Assembly: GCF_049306965.1 (NCBI RefSeq)
Contig: NC_133198.1
Span: 44,084,501-44,148,500 of the forward strand
DNA: 64,000 bases
Direction: 5' to 3'
From: Danio rerio
Taxonomy: Eukaryota; Chordata; Actinopteri; Cypriniformes; Danionidae
The position numbers were made by a program, and so were the translations under genes. The notes below the pieces were generated by a model. That model ran no database searches. It was not told the DNA's origin and was given only the letters and a program-made list of their open reading frames with translations. Below are positions 50,201 through 62,483 of the stretch, one piece after another (the stretch's first letter is position 1; the number at the start of each line of letters is the position of its first letter).

Positions 50201-53200
50201 GATCCAATTCAGTTTCTGGCTCAGAAACACGTGATAGCTCCATGTCGACCTCTTCTATTTCAGAAGCTGATTCATAATCATTTGCCTCTGAAACACTAAT
50301 CATCTCAGCAACATCTGAGTCTGTCTGATGTTGTGCCGGCAACTTATAAATCATTGGGAAGTCTGCAGACATCTTCCACATCTCAGGTACTTCTGCAAAA
50401 ATATAAGAAGGTATGTTATCTTCAACCACAGATTGCTTAATTAGAATGACTTGTATGTCATTGGATTATTGCATATCATAAAGACTGTTGATGTATTTAC
50501 CTGTTTGTCCGTCCACCAGTGGGATTTCAGGAGAAGCGTTCATGCCACCCTGGTCAATCCCACTGCTGCTCTCCACCTCTTCTGTTGAAGGCTCTGCTGG
50601 GTCCTTCACAAGCTTAGAAACCAGCACAGACCTCTTCAAGTTGAAGGAAGTATGAGGTTTGATGAGGTCAACATGTAGAGTTTCTCTAAACACAGCTTCC
50701 TGTTCAGAACTGCTTGGACCTGGGACACCTTCCGGATCAACCAAATCCAATTCCAGTTCTGGCTCAGGAGCACATGATGATAGCTCCATGTCGACCTCAT
50801 TCATTTCAGAAGCTGGTTCATAATCGCTTGCCTCTGAAACACTTATCATCTCAGCAACATCTGAGTCTGTCTGATGCTGTGCCGAGAACTTATAAATCAT
50901 TGGGACGTCTGCAGACATCTTCCACATCTCAGGTACTTCTGCAAAAATATAAGAAGTTATGTTATCTTCAACTACAGATTGCTTAATAGCTTAATTAAAA
51001 TGACTTGTTTGCTCTTGCAATATTGCATATCATAAAGACTGTTGATATATTTACCTGTTGGTCTGTCCACCAGTGGGATTTCAGGAGAAGCATTCATGCC
51101 ACCCTGGTCAATCCCACTGCTGCTCTCTACCTCTTCTGTTGAAGGCTCTGCTGGGTCCTTTACAAGCTTAGAAACCAGCACAGACCTCTTCAAGTTGAGA
51201 GAAGTATGAGGTTTGATGAGGTCAACATGTAGAGTTTCTCTAAACACAGCTTTCTGTTCAGAATAGCTTGGACCTGGGACACCTTCCGGATCAACCAGAT
51301 CCAATTCCAGTTCTGTCTTAGGAGCACATGATTGCTCCATGTCGACCTCATCCATTTCATAAGCTGATTCACAATCGCTTGGTTCTGAAACACTTATCAT
51401 CTCAGCAACATCTGGGTCTGTCTGATGTTGTGCCAAGAACTCATAAGCCATTGGGACGTCTTCAGATATATTCCACACTTCAGGCTTTGCTGGGTCCTGC
51501 AGAAGTTCAGAAGCCAACGCAGAGCTCTTCAAGTCATAGGAGGTATGAGGTTTGATGAGGTCAACATATAGAGTTTCTATATACACAGGTTCCTGCCCAA
51601 AACTTCTTGGAACTGGGACACCTTCCGGATCAACCAGATCCAATTCAGTTTCTGGCTCTGGAACACATGATTGCTCCATGTCGACCTCTTCCATTTCAGA
51701 AGCTGGTTTATAATCGCTTGCCTCTGAAACACTTATCATTTCAGCAACATCTGGGTCTGTCTGATGCTGTGCTGAGAACTTATAAATCATTGGGACGTCA
51801 GCAAACATCCTCCACATCTCAGGTACTTCTGCAAAAATATTAGAAGTTATGTTATCTTCAAGCACAGATTGCATAATAGCCTTATTAGAATGACTTGTTT
51901 GCCATTGTAATATTGCATATCATAAAGACTGTTGATATATTTACCTGTTGGTCTGTCCACCAGTGGGATTTCAGGAGAAGCATTCATGCCACCCTGGTCA
52001 ATCCCACTGCTGCTCTCCACCTCTTCTGTTGAAGGCTCTGCTGGGTCCTGCAGAAGTTCAGAAGCCAACGCAGAGCTCTTTAAGTAATAGGAGGTATGAG
52101 GCTTGATGAGGTCAACATATAGAGTTTCTCTAAACACAGGTTCCTGCCCAAAACTTCTTGGAACTGGGACACCTTCCGGATCAACCAGAACTAATTCAGT
52201 TTCTGGCTCTGGAACACATGATAGCTCCATGTCGACCTCTTCCATTTCAGAAGCTGATTCGTAATCACTTTCTTCTGAAACACTCAGCAAATCAGGATCT
52301 GTCTCAGGTTGTGCCGAGAACCCAAAAAGTTTTCGACAGAAGGAAAAGAATTTGCCAATCTTCGTCACTTCTGGAACTTCTGAAAAAAAAAGATCATAAG
52401 TATGATATAATACCTCCAAGCACATACTGTATAATTAGACTGAATTGTAAGCCATTTCTATCATATTGCAATATTGCATCTCAAATGCTTAAATGTTGAC
52501 ATTTACCTGTTGGGTTCATGGCATCACTGATGTCGACCTCCTGATTTGCTGTAATTACAGGCTCCTGTTCAGAACTGCTTGGACCTGGGACACCTTCTGG
52601 ATCAACCATGTCCAATTCAGTTTCTGATGCTGGAACACTTGGAATCGTGAAACACAATTCCTCTATATCAGTTGGATTATATCCAACCTCTGGAAACAAA
52701 AACAAATGTTGACATGGATAATTAATATGTGGTCACAATAACATGTAGTTAATGTGGTTAGTTAATGTAGTATTTTTGTAGCTTCTCCTGCTCATCAAAG
52801 CTGCATTTATTTAATCAAAAATACAGTACAAATTGTAAAATTGTGAAATGTTATTGCACTATAAAAGAACTGTTCAAAATTTGTTTGTAATTTAATTTAT
52901 TCATTTATTCCAGTGATTTTAGTGATGAATCTTCATTACTTCAGTCTTCAGAGTCAGAAGATTTTTCAGAAATCTTAATTATTATTAGTAATGGTTATAT
53001 TAAAAAGCAATCATGACGAGTAATAAAATCTGAACTACATACAATGAGTAATATATATTTGATAAATAAATATTTATCAGTTTTCTAACATTAAACAAAT
53101 GCAGCCTTGATGAAAACATGAAAAATTACCCCTAACTTTTGACTGGTAGTGTACGTTAATTCAAATTGGTCTCTCTCTCTCTCTGTCTGTCTATATATAT

Positions 53201-54608
53201 GATTCTAGATTTGTGGGTACATTTAGTGCACATTGGAACACAAATTATGTCAAGTTCATGTATGTATGTATAACAGTATGTATGTTTGTAGCTTGAAGAC
53301 TCCTATAATACCTATTCTTGACTGTTTCCACCTCAATCATACATTAGGGTTTGAACATTGTGAAATAATTTGAATATAATGTTTATACAGTATGTAAATA
53401 AATTTTATTTTTTGCGTGTTCACCAAGTTATATAAACTGTTGCATAAAATAACTTTTTTTTTTTTTATTTCTAATCTCAGTAATAACAAATGCATGTCCC
53501 TATCTTCAGGTCAGCTCTGTATAACATTGGTTATAACTCTGATTGCGGTTTAAAAAGTTGTATAACAGGATTTAGAAACAGAATCAAACGTTTCCTATCA
53601 CATTTCAGCATTTTATATTCTATGTTGATAGATTCAGTTCACTATAAAGTATACATTTGTTGTATGTACCCAAAATTAAAGATATGTGATGACCTTTCAG
53701 TTATTTAAAAAGTATTTCCAGTGTTTTTAATGAGATAAAAAAATTCTGATGGCTGCAACACACTCCACTAAATATAATATAAGCTAAATATCAAGAAAAT
53801 GTATAGAATAGCCAAATTAAACAGTCTAGAAACATTATCACAATAAGTAGGTGAAATGATGATATGCTGGTATAAAATGAGCATCTCAGTCACTGCAATC
53901 TGCGATTATGGCTCAACATTTTGTGCCTAAACACACAATGAAATATCTTATTTAACAACTTCTGCTGAACACAAAAGAATATATGTTGTAGAAAGCTGTA
54001 ACCATTGACCTCTATATTAGGAAAACAAACACTGTGGTCACATATTTGCAACATTCTTCAAATAATCTTCTTTTGTGTTCAACAGAAACAAAATTACTAA
54101 GTGTTGGATCTACTTGACGGTGACTAAATATTAAGTAAATTGAAACCTTTGGGTGAACTAATCCCCCCCAAGTCTTGTATCATGCCATATAGGTAAAATA
54201 CTTAAAACGTTACCAGCTAGTAGTATCCCCAATTCCTAAGCAATCAGCATTGTAATTTTGAGGGCAGATGTTAAACATTCCTCAATTGTCCTCCATTTTT
54301 GCAGTGTGTTGCAGCCAATCGTGATAAAAATGTTCAATATTTCCAGAATACAGATCATTTTGTCAGTGAAAACATTTGAGATCTCTTTGTGTGTTTGTCA
54401 ACTGTAAAAAGTTACCTGTTGGGTTGTTATCTTCTGTGGTTTCAGGAGAGGCATCCATGCCACCCTGATCCTCACAAGTGCAGTTTGAAACTCCGGCATC
54501 CATATTCACGTCTGTAATTTGCAGTTCAACATGAACTGGGATTGAAGTTTGATATAATTCGTCGTCGACGAAAACCAATAATCGGATATTTCTCTGTTTA
54601 CTCGCCAT
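47274..54608 (-). CDS. Repeat-exon DUSP-like pseudophosphatase, copy 3 (long form)
   Basis: Twelve exons: 54608-54416, 52689-52507, 52379-51945, 51828-51055, 50938-50501, 50392-49958, 49845-49462, 49376-49143, 49018-48794, 48632-48398, 47840-47584 and 47497-47274. The frame is open for 1338 codons. It has the same N-terminal and DUSP exons as the other copies, but three more cassette units: one 774-nt exon holding two units, a 438-nt exon and a 435-nt exon. HCRHGVSH is kept (Cys1271, His1277). Exon 1 has one extra codon. A base insertion upstream of the start relative to copies 1 and 2 changes the frame there, supporting MLNSM or MASKQ as the true N-terminus. The function is unknown beyond the pseudophosphatase inference. 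Confidence 0.85.
48018..48232. mobile_element. Fold-back MITE, copy 3 intron
   Basis: Counterpart of 9950-10159, more diverged in the middle, with both inverted ends kept. Its greater divergence fits copy 3 being the outgroup. Confidence 0.8.
51055..51828 (-). other. Fused double cassette exon, copy 3
   Basis: This exon encodes two cassettes with no intron between. The first runs from EVPEMWRMFADVPMIYKFS to ELLQDPAKP, then passes directly into EVWNISEDVPMAYEFLAQ and a second cassette ending DRPTG. The first lacks the EPSTEEVESSSGIDQGGMNASPE tail and the donor; the second lacks its acceptor and first residues. The simplest reading is an in-frame deletion that removed the tail, the intron and the next exon start. 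The 774-nt length keeps phase 1-1. Confidence 0.8.
52773..53155. mobile_element. Teleost repeat insertion, copy 3 intron 1
   Basis: From CTCCTGCTCATCAAAGCTGC to ACTTTTGACTGGTAGTGTA, with CAAAAATACAGTA and a SINE-like 'TTACTTCAGTCTTCAGAGTCA' core, this is a common cyprinid dispersed repeat whose family name I cannot give. Copies 1 and 2 lack it. It is followed by a CT-rich tract. Confidence 0.6.
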
Positions 54609-54708
54609 TGAGTTTAGCATTAATATCGATTTCTGACTACTGAACTGCGAATTCCAAATGAACTGACGAAATGTTCTTTGACCGCGCGTCATATTCCAAC
54701 GTTCCACA

Positions 54709-54722
54709 GTTGCCGTAGTAAT
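54709..54722. promoter_or_regulatory. X-box-like RFX site, copy 3 promoter
   Basis: GTTGCCGTAGTAAT, identical in all three units although nearby bases vary. It lies between the DUSP-like start and the divergent exon at 55120. Confidence 0.4.
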
Positions 54723-55119
54723 GGGACGCTCGTTTGAGGGGGGAGTGGGAGGGGAGGATTGTATACCGCTAAAGTGAACTACGCTAGATTTGAGTAGTAT
54801 ATTACGGTTATATTAATAAAAACATTATATTATTGTTTTAAATGTACAATTTTGAATGAAGAAATACGAAATATGTCTGTAAAATATGTGTAACTTAATT
54901 TAACTAAATGCTAAAGTTCTCCCCCACTGCTGAAAAATGGAAATGCCCAAATACTGCACCATGCTTTTTACGTCTTTTAGCTAATTTTAACGACACAGCA
55001 GCTCTGAATCTGAATATGGAGAGAAACGCAATGTCTAGCGGACTATTCTGATCTGCTGGTCAAGAAAGCACATAAACATTATTGTTTGCGTTTGCCAAAA
55101 CTGATTTGCTGAAGTAAAA

Positions 55120-55148
55120 ATGGCGGAGAAGCGGAAAGCGACGTTAAC
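55120..55148 (+). CDS. Candidate first coding exon of divergent neighbour
   Basis: The strong start context AAAAATGG opens MAEKRKATL and is followed 29 nt later by a consensus donor AAC|GTGAGT. The exon lies about 510 bp from the oppositely oriented DUSP-like start, a bidirectional promoter arrangement. Counterparts in units 1 and 2 have lost the ATG or gained a stop. I find no second exon up to 64000, so the gene would need a long first intron full of transposons and exons beyond the window. The protein is not identified. Confidence 0.4.
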
Positions 55149-55488
55149 GTGAGTGGTGTGTAACGTTAAATCAAAAAGTGAATAACGTATAGCTAACGTT
55201 ACTTCGCTTGAGATTTTTTATTTTTGGTTTGGAGTTACTTTTAAAAAAATATTTCAATTTTACAATCTGTTCAGACGACGCTGTCAACATTAGATATGTG
55301 CTAGTTTATTTATAATTAGCCTTTTCGGATTATTTAGGATTTATTTTACTCAGTATATATGTAAGTGTGTGTGTTTGTAATATTTGCCAACTACAATCAC
55401 ACTTCCAAACATAAAAATAGTTTTAGTAAATTTAGCATGTTGGATTTTAATTGGTTCAATGTTACTGTGAAAATTTCATATGCAGTTA

Positions 55489-56740
55489 CAGGGCTCGAAA
55501 TTAACTTTTTTACTTGGTAGCACCGGTGCTCCCAACTTCAAATATTTAGGAGCACCAAAAAAAATTTAGGAGCACCCACCAAAAATGAATGAGCACCGCT
55601 GCAAATAGTTTTTAAGGTATTTATTGTATTTTAAAACAACATCAATAGGACTAACAAAAAACAGAAACAACTATCTAACTAATGCTGTGATGACTTGATA
55701 TTTGTGTGCAATAATTCCAAAATGAATGTCTAATAATTATAGAATATTAATGATGATGAAAATGACAATAATAGTAACAATGAACTGCCTTGAACGTGCA
55801 TGAATATCTGCTATAAAAAGTCTGTTACTTTATGAAAAATAATTGTATAGTTTGCATCAAACAAAAATGAAGCATTGCAGTAAGAAATATTTATTTTGTA
55901 CTGCTGTTTTATATGAATGTCAATTTAATAAATAATTGTTCTGCTACAAAACGAATAAAAGATTATAATAAATAATTCAATTCAATGCTGAAAGCTGCAA
56001 AGCAGTCATCAGTAAATAAATAAAAAAATAATATACACCTCAAAAAAGAATAGACGAAAAAAAAGTAAGTAAAGTCTCACTTCTATCACTCTTTAAAAGT
56101 TTTGGTTTCAGTTTGTGTCAATTTAAAGGTTCAGTCTGAGCTGATCTTCATTTTTCTGTGTTAGTGGAAAGCAGGCGATTCAGCCGACCCAATTTATGAG
56201 CAGGTTGAGCAGGATTCTTGCTGTGACCACCGGCGCAAAACCGCTGTTTGTTATGATGAGCCGCAGTTTCAGTGTAAACTTAGTAAAGGCGAGCTTCTTA
56301 GGCGATGATATGTACAGTATTAGATTTGACTTTTAGCGGACATTTGCGCTGATTACGCAGTGAATGCAACGCATCGAGATTCGGGCGCTTTCTCCGAAAA
56401 GCACGTACTCGATTGATCTCAGCTGGCGGATATCCATCACGTGTCATGATCGCTTTCATCTGCGCCTCAACTTTAGGTGGGGTTTGCAATCCTGCTTTAA
56501 GTTTTCATTCTTCAGCCGTTTGTATTACCCGTGGTCATAAAAGCTCCTTCCCTGTCATCTGACAGCGGAATACCTTGAGTGATTGACAGCTAATATGAAC
56601 CAATATAGCGGCAGGGAAGAGCGATTCGCACTACAACCATTATCTGCAGTCGCACTAATGCTCCCAAATATATTATGAGGTCGCATAGATTAATTTTCGG
56701 GCGCATATGCGACCAAAATGGTCGCAATTTCGAGCCCTGT
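55489..56740. mobile_element. TIR DNA transposon
   Basis: The ends CAGGGCTCGAAATT and AATTTCGAGCCCTG are inverted repeats, and CAGTTA occurs on both sides (55483-55488 and 56741-56746). The left part holds GGAGCACC-rich repeats. A 63-residue minus-strand frame near 56300-56490 is not conserved elsewhere in the window. The exact superfamily is unclear (hAT or a family with shorter target duplications). Confidence 0.65.
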
Positions 56741-56852
56741 CAGTTATATAATTTGTATATGTTGCTTGCTGTAATTATTTGGCTATTAATGTAAATAGAA
56801 AAAGCAAAGGTAAACCAACAGTTAATTTATATTTCACTTTTATAAACATAAA

Positions 56853-57849
56853 TAAACTCTCCGGCCACTTTATAAGGTACCAATATTAGACACGTTTTGC
56901 CTTCTGAAGGGCCTTAATCCTTTAGCATAGATTCAACAAAGTACTGGATATTAGGGCTGTGCTATTAATCGAAATTGAATTGCAATCACAATTTAAAATG
57001 TTGCCATTAGTTAATCGCAAAAGGCTGCAATATGATATATATATATATATATCACGGTATCTGCAGGGTCTTAAAATGTCTTAAATCTTAAAAAGCTAAA
57101 TTTCAGGCCTTACAAAGTCTTAAACAGGTTTTAATTTAACGTTTTTAACAGGTCTTATTTTTCCTTTGTTCATGTATAGCTACCCCAATCTGGCACTTAC
57201 CACCCATACAATCACCAACAATCCCAATAAAAATTTTTACTTTTTTATTTAAAAATAGCATTTAATTCCTTTCCTTACAGTAACATTTGCTTAAGTTTTC
57301 TTTTATTTACTGCTGAATAAACTGACCTGAGTCTACGTTTTTTGTTATTAAATTAATATTATTGTAGTCATTGACAGCCATGTTTTGCTATCTTCTTGAT
57401 AAGGGTTATAGGGCTTGTAAATGTGATGTATTTAAAAATTACTTAAAAAATATTCAAACAAAATTATTATTGTATTATTAAATGTATTACATTTTAATCA
57501 TGTTTTGATAGGGTAAGTAAAAAACTGGGATACTATATATATATATATATATATAAATAACTTCCCCCACCCAGAGCAATTGTCTGACTGTCGGCTGTGT
57601 GTGACAGTCTTACTAGCCAATTGAGTGCGCACACTTTCGTTCTGCCCAATCAGAAATGCGCAACTAAACTACGGCCACATTTAAAAAAAGAAAACAAACA
57701 GGGATGCGCTAACACATGGGATTATGGCATCTGCTGCTTCAGAAGCATGTCTAAATGCAATCAGTTGCTGTCATGTGATTGGCTGATTAGAAATTTGCGT
57801 TAACGAGCATTTTTGCCGGGTGTACCTAATAAAGTGGCCGGTGAGTGTA
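56853..57849. mobile_element. TIR element with nested insertion
   Basis: TCCGGCCACTTTATAAGGTAC on the left and GTACCTAATAAAGTGGCCGG on the right are the inverted ends of a very common fish element, with TA at the outer edges. About 56953-57555 is inserted material that starts TTAGGGCTGTGCTATTAATCG, contains two short TA tracts and has a run on TCTTAAAATGTCTTAAATC. There is no transposase. Confidence 0.65.
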
Positions 57850-58631
57850 TACAGTAGTTAAATATAAATTTGTTTCTTTAAACAAGTTCGCGAATCAGAT
57901 TATGTCTGGATTAACTGATCTAATATCCCTCCGTGTGTTATGAAGGACAGATCTGTCGATCCTTGAAATCATGATGAGCAATGCAACAATTGGCTGACAG
58001 CACAGTAGTGTAATGACATCATCTGATTAATAATGAATTATTCATGCGAGCAAAATTACATAAAATTAGCAGTAAACGGTTTGTTAAATACGACGCGCAA
58101 TAACTTTCCACATTTGTTGTGAGCTGCAGGCTGAGTATTCTAATCATGTATTTCAATGTAAAAGTATTTAGTTCTACATCTAGAGAAGATTTTCTTTATT
58201 ATAGTAGCCTAGGCCTACTCAAGTTTTTCAATCGGCGTAAGGAGTAACTATAAATTAATTTAGCATTTTGATATTGATGAGGTGTCCGCAACTTTTGCGA
58301 AGCATCAAACCACCTGCATATTAGAGGTCAAAACACGTGCATGACTGTATAAATTATTATCCTTTGAAAAAAAAAAAGTCAAATATTGTGCATGTACGCG
58401 TTTGTATCTAAAAAGTTCATATCAATAATTTTTCTCATTGAACCACCAGGTGGCAGTCTTTCACTTTTATTTCGGAGTGCAGAGATTGCACAAGTTTTAT
58501 TAATATATATATTTTTGAACTTTATATATACATATAAAGTTAAAAATATATATTTTATATTTTCCCAAGTGTATATAACTACTACTGTAAGAAAATATCA
58601 GCATTCGGTACATACTTTCAGTATTGTCTTT
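57850..58631. other. Unassigned AT-rich DNA
   Basis: I see no repeat ends and no exon-like stretch here. An 82-residue plus-strand frame at 58386-58634 is rich in Phe/Ile/Tyr codons, as expected from AT-rich DNA. Confidence 0.4.
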
Positions 58632-59624
58632 TAGGGATGTAACGGTATCAGAATTACACGGTAGGGTAATACCTCAGTATGAATGTCGCGGTACGGTATT
58701 TATTGAATCATTTACAGGAAAAAACAAAACTTATGAAAATACTCCAAAAAAGTGCCAAAAGTGTCAATGACATACAAATTAGCCATCTATCTGTAAGCTT
58801 TGAAACAGAAACTTCAATTTTAATAACAAAAAAGTATTAAACCATGTAAAAAAAAATAAAGTTTCAATTTAGTATTGTTGAAAACTCATCACATTCAACA
58901 TTTAATCACTCACTCACTTAGATAGAGATGGGTTTAAAGGAAAATTATCATATAAATATAATCTGGTAAAAGCTGGTATCTCTGGGCATTTACAATGTCC
59001 CCTGCAACAGACAAAAAACCCCTCTCATTTGGGACTGAGGTTTCTGGGACAAGAGAGATATGACTTGGCCCAGGTTGACAGCAGTGGGTAACGTTGTGCA
59101 TTGTCTTTCCCCCACTTGAGAGGACAAACCATGAGTAAGATAAAGGTCTCATGTCTGCATCAATCTGAACAGTGTGCTGACAACACCGCTATTCAGTACG
59201 CGCGCAACAACACAGCTGATAAGAACTCGCGCGACAACACAGCTGATAAGAACTCGCGCGACAACACCGCTATTCAGTACGCGCGCGACAACACAGCTGA
59301 TAAGAACTCGCGCGACAACACCTCTATTCAGTACGCGCGCGGCGACAACACCCGCTTTAGAGTTTTCCGGCTCTTTTTCATCCCCGCTTCTAGCAACACA
59401 CTCCATTTCCGCATTACTGGATCTGTAGCGACAACAGACCGCAAGGGATGATGGTCAAGCATGGGCTGATGGGAATTGTAGTTTTCGCTACCTCCCGTTC
59501 GCTTCATTCGCCTGAGCAAATTTTCTCAGAAGACCTATAGTTTTACCGAGTCATGCGACTTCGGTAATATCGAAAAAAATTAATATTGCGGTATGACGGT
59601 ATTTACAATACCGTTACATCCCTA
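58632..59624. mobile_element. hAT element, inverse relative of 29926-31496
   Basis: The ends TAGGGATGTAACGGTAT and ATACCGTTACATCCCTA are inverted. An exact 8-bp duplication TTGTCTTT lies at 58624-58631 and 59625-59632. The right half matches the left half of 29926-31496 in inverse orientation. A short GC-rich minisatellite lies inside. Confidence 0.9.
59185..59350. repeat. GC-rich minisatellite in hAT
   Basis: Alternating units containing CGCGCGACAACACAGCTGATAAGAACT and CGACAACACCGCTATTCAGTA repeat several times, with CpG-rich CGCGCG joints. The long reading frames on both strands here result from the repeat. Confidence 0.85.
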
Positions 59625-59632
59625 TTGTCTTT

Positions 59633-60859
59633 GCTTGCCTTGACCCAATCTAATCCTGTTTATATGAAATGAAAGCTACCAGACCTGTTGCTTTGACAGA
59701 TCAGATGAGATGAGTTTTGAAGAACGAAATGATCCTGGATCGTATCAAATCGTCAATATCCAAATCCAGCTAACTGAGTTATCCACGTACGAAGAACAGA
59801 CCCCTGTTCTTATGATGAAGTTACAAAGTTGTATGTGTTGTTGATAATCAGAATTACATTTTTTCCCTTCAAATTATTTAGGATTTGTGCTGCACTGCTC
59901 AGTTGTAGTTTCATAAATGTGGTTTGAAATATTTGCAAACAATAAACAACAACGTCAGCAATTTAGATATATCTATCATTGCTTTAAAAATCATCATAAT
60001 AGTGATTGTTTTCCCACTACATTTATTCACAGTTCCTTCAAAATCCATATATCACGATGTGACATTTGAGCAGGTACTGTGCATGACGCAAAAAAGCAAT
60101 CATAATACACTTTCTTGCTTTTTGATATTAAACAGCAGGCGCAAGCGAGGCGAAAGGCAGCTCTTTCAACCCTCTCCGGCGTCTGAATTTCCCTCACTCA
60201 AGTGAACCACGGTACACCTTGGCTGTCTTTCATTTCCTGCTCAAATAAAATGACATGAAATGCCATGGATGTTGTGCTACAGATGATGTCCCTGTCTGCT
60301 CTTCAGGCATGTTTGATTAAACCCCGAAGCCTACGCTGCTGAGGACAATGCCATGTCCATCAGGACCATCAGGAGTGCTGAGAGGAGCAGGGTTGCTAGG
60401 AGACCATCAAATTCCAGACTCATCTTTGAAGGAGCTGCTCTTCTTCATGCATTCCTGGTGTAAACAGACAGGAAAGTGAAGCACTGATGATTTACAAGCA
60501 CCTCAACGTGTCGTGAGTAATTATTCACACATCGACTCTTAATTCTCATCTCGAGCAATCATTCATGTGTGATGATGGGCCGTCAGATTGAGGTTTACTT
60601 GTGATGAAGCAAACATCTATTCTGCTACCTGCCTGATGTGCTGAATATGTCCCACAAAAAATGAAATATTGTTATCTGACTTTTTAACCCTTTCCTGTAT
60701 ATCTGCACATTATATTGAAAAAGTTTAGTAGTAATGCAATATATAGTGAGTGAAATAATTATTGAACACGTCACCATTTGTCTCAGAAAACATATTTCTA
60801 AGGGGGCTGTTGGCTTGAAATGTTCACCAGATGTTGGTAACAACCAAAAATTTTAAAAA
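59633..60859. other. Unassigned DNA, possible noncoding exon
   Basis: Mostly featureless. From about 60306 to 60513 the sequence is more balanced in composition, preceded by a pyrimidine-rich CTCTTCAG acceptor-like site and ending at a GTGAGTAA donor-like site. All three frames carry stops, so if it is an exon it is untranslated. Confidence is low. Confidence 0.3.
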
Positions 60860-60867
60860 CTCTAAAT

Positions 60868-62475
60868 CAGGGGTTTCAAACTCGCGGCCCGCAGGCCATT
60901 TGCGGCCCTCAGTGCAATATTTTGTGGCCCGCGCTGACCGCTGTACACTGACAGAATCAGCGGAGCGGGTAGAGAGAGAGCGCTCCCCGCTCCGCTGATT
61001 CTATCCGTACACAGCGGTCACTGGCATTTCCCGCCCGCCGTGTAAACAAAGGGGCGGGGATGCCGGTGACGTCACCACGCACCCTGCCCCTTTGTTAGAC
61101 GCTGTGACGGCGGGAAGTGTTAGGAGGGAACTCGCGCCGGCCAGAACCAAGGTAAGCTGTTCCCGCCCCTGCCTGCAACTTATGCCTAGTTCAGACTACT
61201 TGATTTTAGCCCCGATTTTGGCTCGCCGACAGGTTTTGAGAAATCGCCGACAAATGCCTGAAATCACAGGCAAATCGCTGCTCGTGCATGTGAGTGACAA
61301 TCACACAGTATGAACTTTCAAAGACGCGATCTGAGAGAATCGCCGATGAGTCGCCGATGCCTGCGAGATATTTGGCATGCTAAATATCTGGAGCTGTCGG
61401 CGATTAAAATCATACCGTGTGAATTGAGTTTTGACTGAAAATAACATCGGCGATCGCCTACAGCCAAAGAGAGAGCAGCTTTCACTTGTGTGTGCGTGTG
61501 TGTATACCTGCTGCAGGCCAGCGGGAGGCTGGGGGAGAAGTTAAAAGTGCTCTTTTTCGGTTTATTTGGACCCACGAAATGGAGGGAAAACTAGTGCAGG
61601 TTTGACAGGACTCAGGAGCAACCGTGTCTGTTTGACGTTTCATACATAAAGAAATTAGTTTATTATCAACGTTAAGGAGAAATGGCTAATTCCCTTTAAA
61701 CCCAGGTGAGCAAATATGGACATTTTCTACCCCATTAAAGGTTTCTTTCTCATTATGTAGTTACTAACAAAAGACATACTACGTGTTTTTGGCTGTGAGA
61801 TGTAGTTTGGACGAACTTGTCGGCGATTCTTCCTATAGTAAAGTCATGCAATGTGAAGGTCCTTTTCACAGATCAATCTTGCAGTGTAAACAAAGCGGCG
61901 ACGAAACGCTAGCCCAGATAGTCATGCAGTGTGAAAACATCTGTGACACGACTACTTTGAAAATCATGCAGTCTGAACTCGGCATTAGCTACCTATCTGC
62001 AGCCTGCCACCTACCTAGCTACAGCCTGCATCTTATATATATTATAGGTAGAGACAGACTGATGTGACTGTGGGGTGGGGGTGTTTTATTTATACATGTA
62101 TACGCCTTTTTTTTAAGTGAGGGAATGGAAGTTTTGAGTGAGTCTAGACAGGTCTAGACTTAATGATGATCATCTTCAAGCCATACTGAGGGTCTCAACT
62201 GCTTCCGCTCTAAAGCCAAATATGGTTCAGATTTGTGAGAAGAAGCGCTGTCAAGTCTCTGGCAGCAAGAAGTAGGCAAAAGATGCCATGTTCAGAAGAA
62301 CTGTTCATAATCTTCACTCAATGTTCTATTAATGTTCAGGACACTTCATGTTCAGAAGAAATAATTAAAACTGTTAATAATGACATTTGAGGACTTTTTT
62401 TTGTGAAATCCCTTATGCGGCCCAGCCTCACCCAGACTTTGCCTCCTCCCAGGTAAATTGAGTTTGAGACCCCTG
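60868..62475. mobile_element. hAT nonautonomous element
   Basis: The ends CAGGGGTTTCAAACTCGCGG and TTGAGTTTGAGACCCCTG are inverted. An exact 8-bp duplication CTCTAAAT lies at 60860-60867 and 62476-62483. Just inside the left end is a GC-rich inverted pair (CGCTGACCGCTGTACACTGACAG against its complement near 60995-61020). A Harbinger-like MITE is nested at 61183-61984. No transposase is present. Confidence 0.9.
61183..61984. mobile_element. Harbinger-like MITE nested in hAT
   Basis: The ends TGCCTAGTTCAGACT and AGTCTGAACTCGGCA are inverted repeats, flanked by a 3-bp TTA duplication (61180-61182 and 61985-61987), the PIF/Harbinger target type. The interior has repeated TCGGCGATT and GCCGAC words in both orientations. 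There is no coding capacity. Confidence 0.8.
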
Positions 62476-62483
62476 CTCTAAAT

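Noticed and set aside
59185-59350. CRISPR-like alternating repeats
   Set aside because: Eukaryotic context, imperfect head-to-tail units without unique spacers and a location inside a transposon make it a minisatellite.
59101-59451. Repetitive NTADKNSRD-like protein frame
   Set aside because: It is a minisatellite inside a hAT element, open on both strands for that reason.
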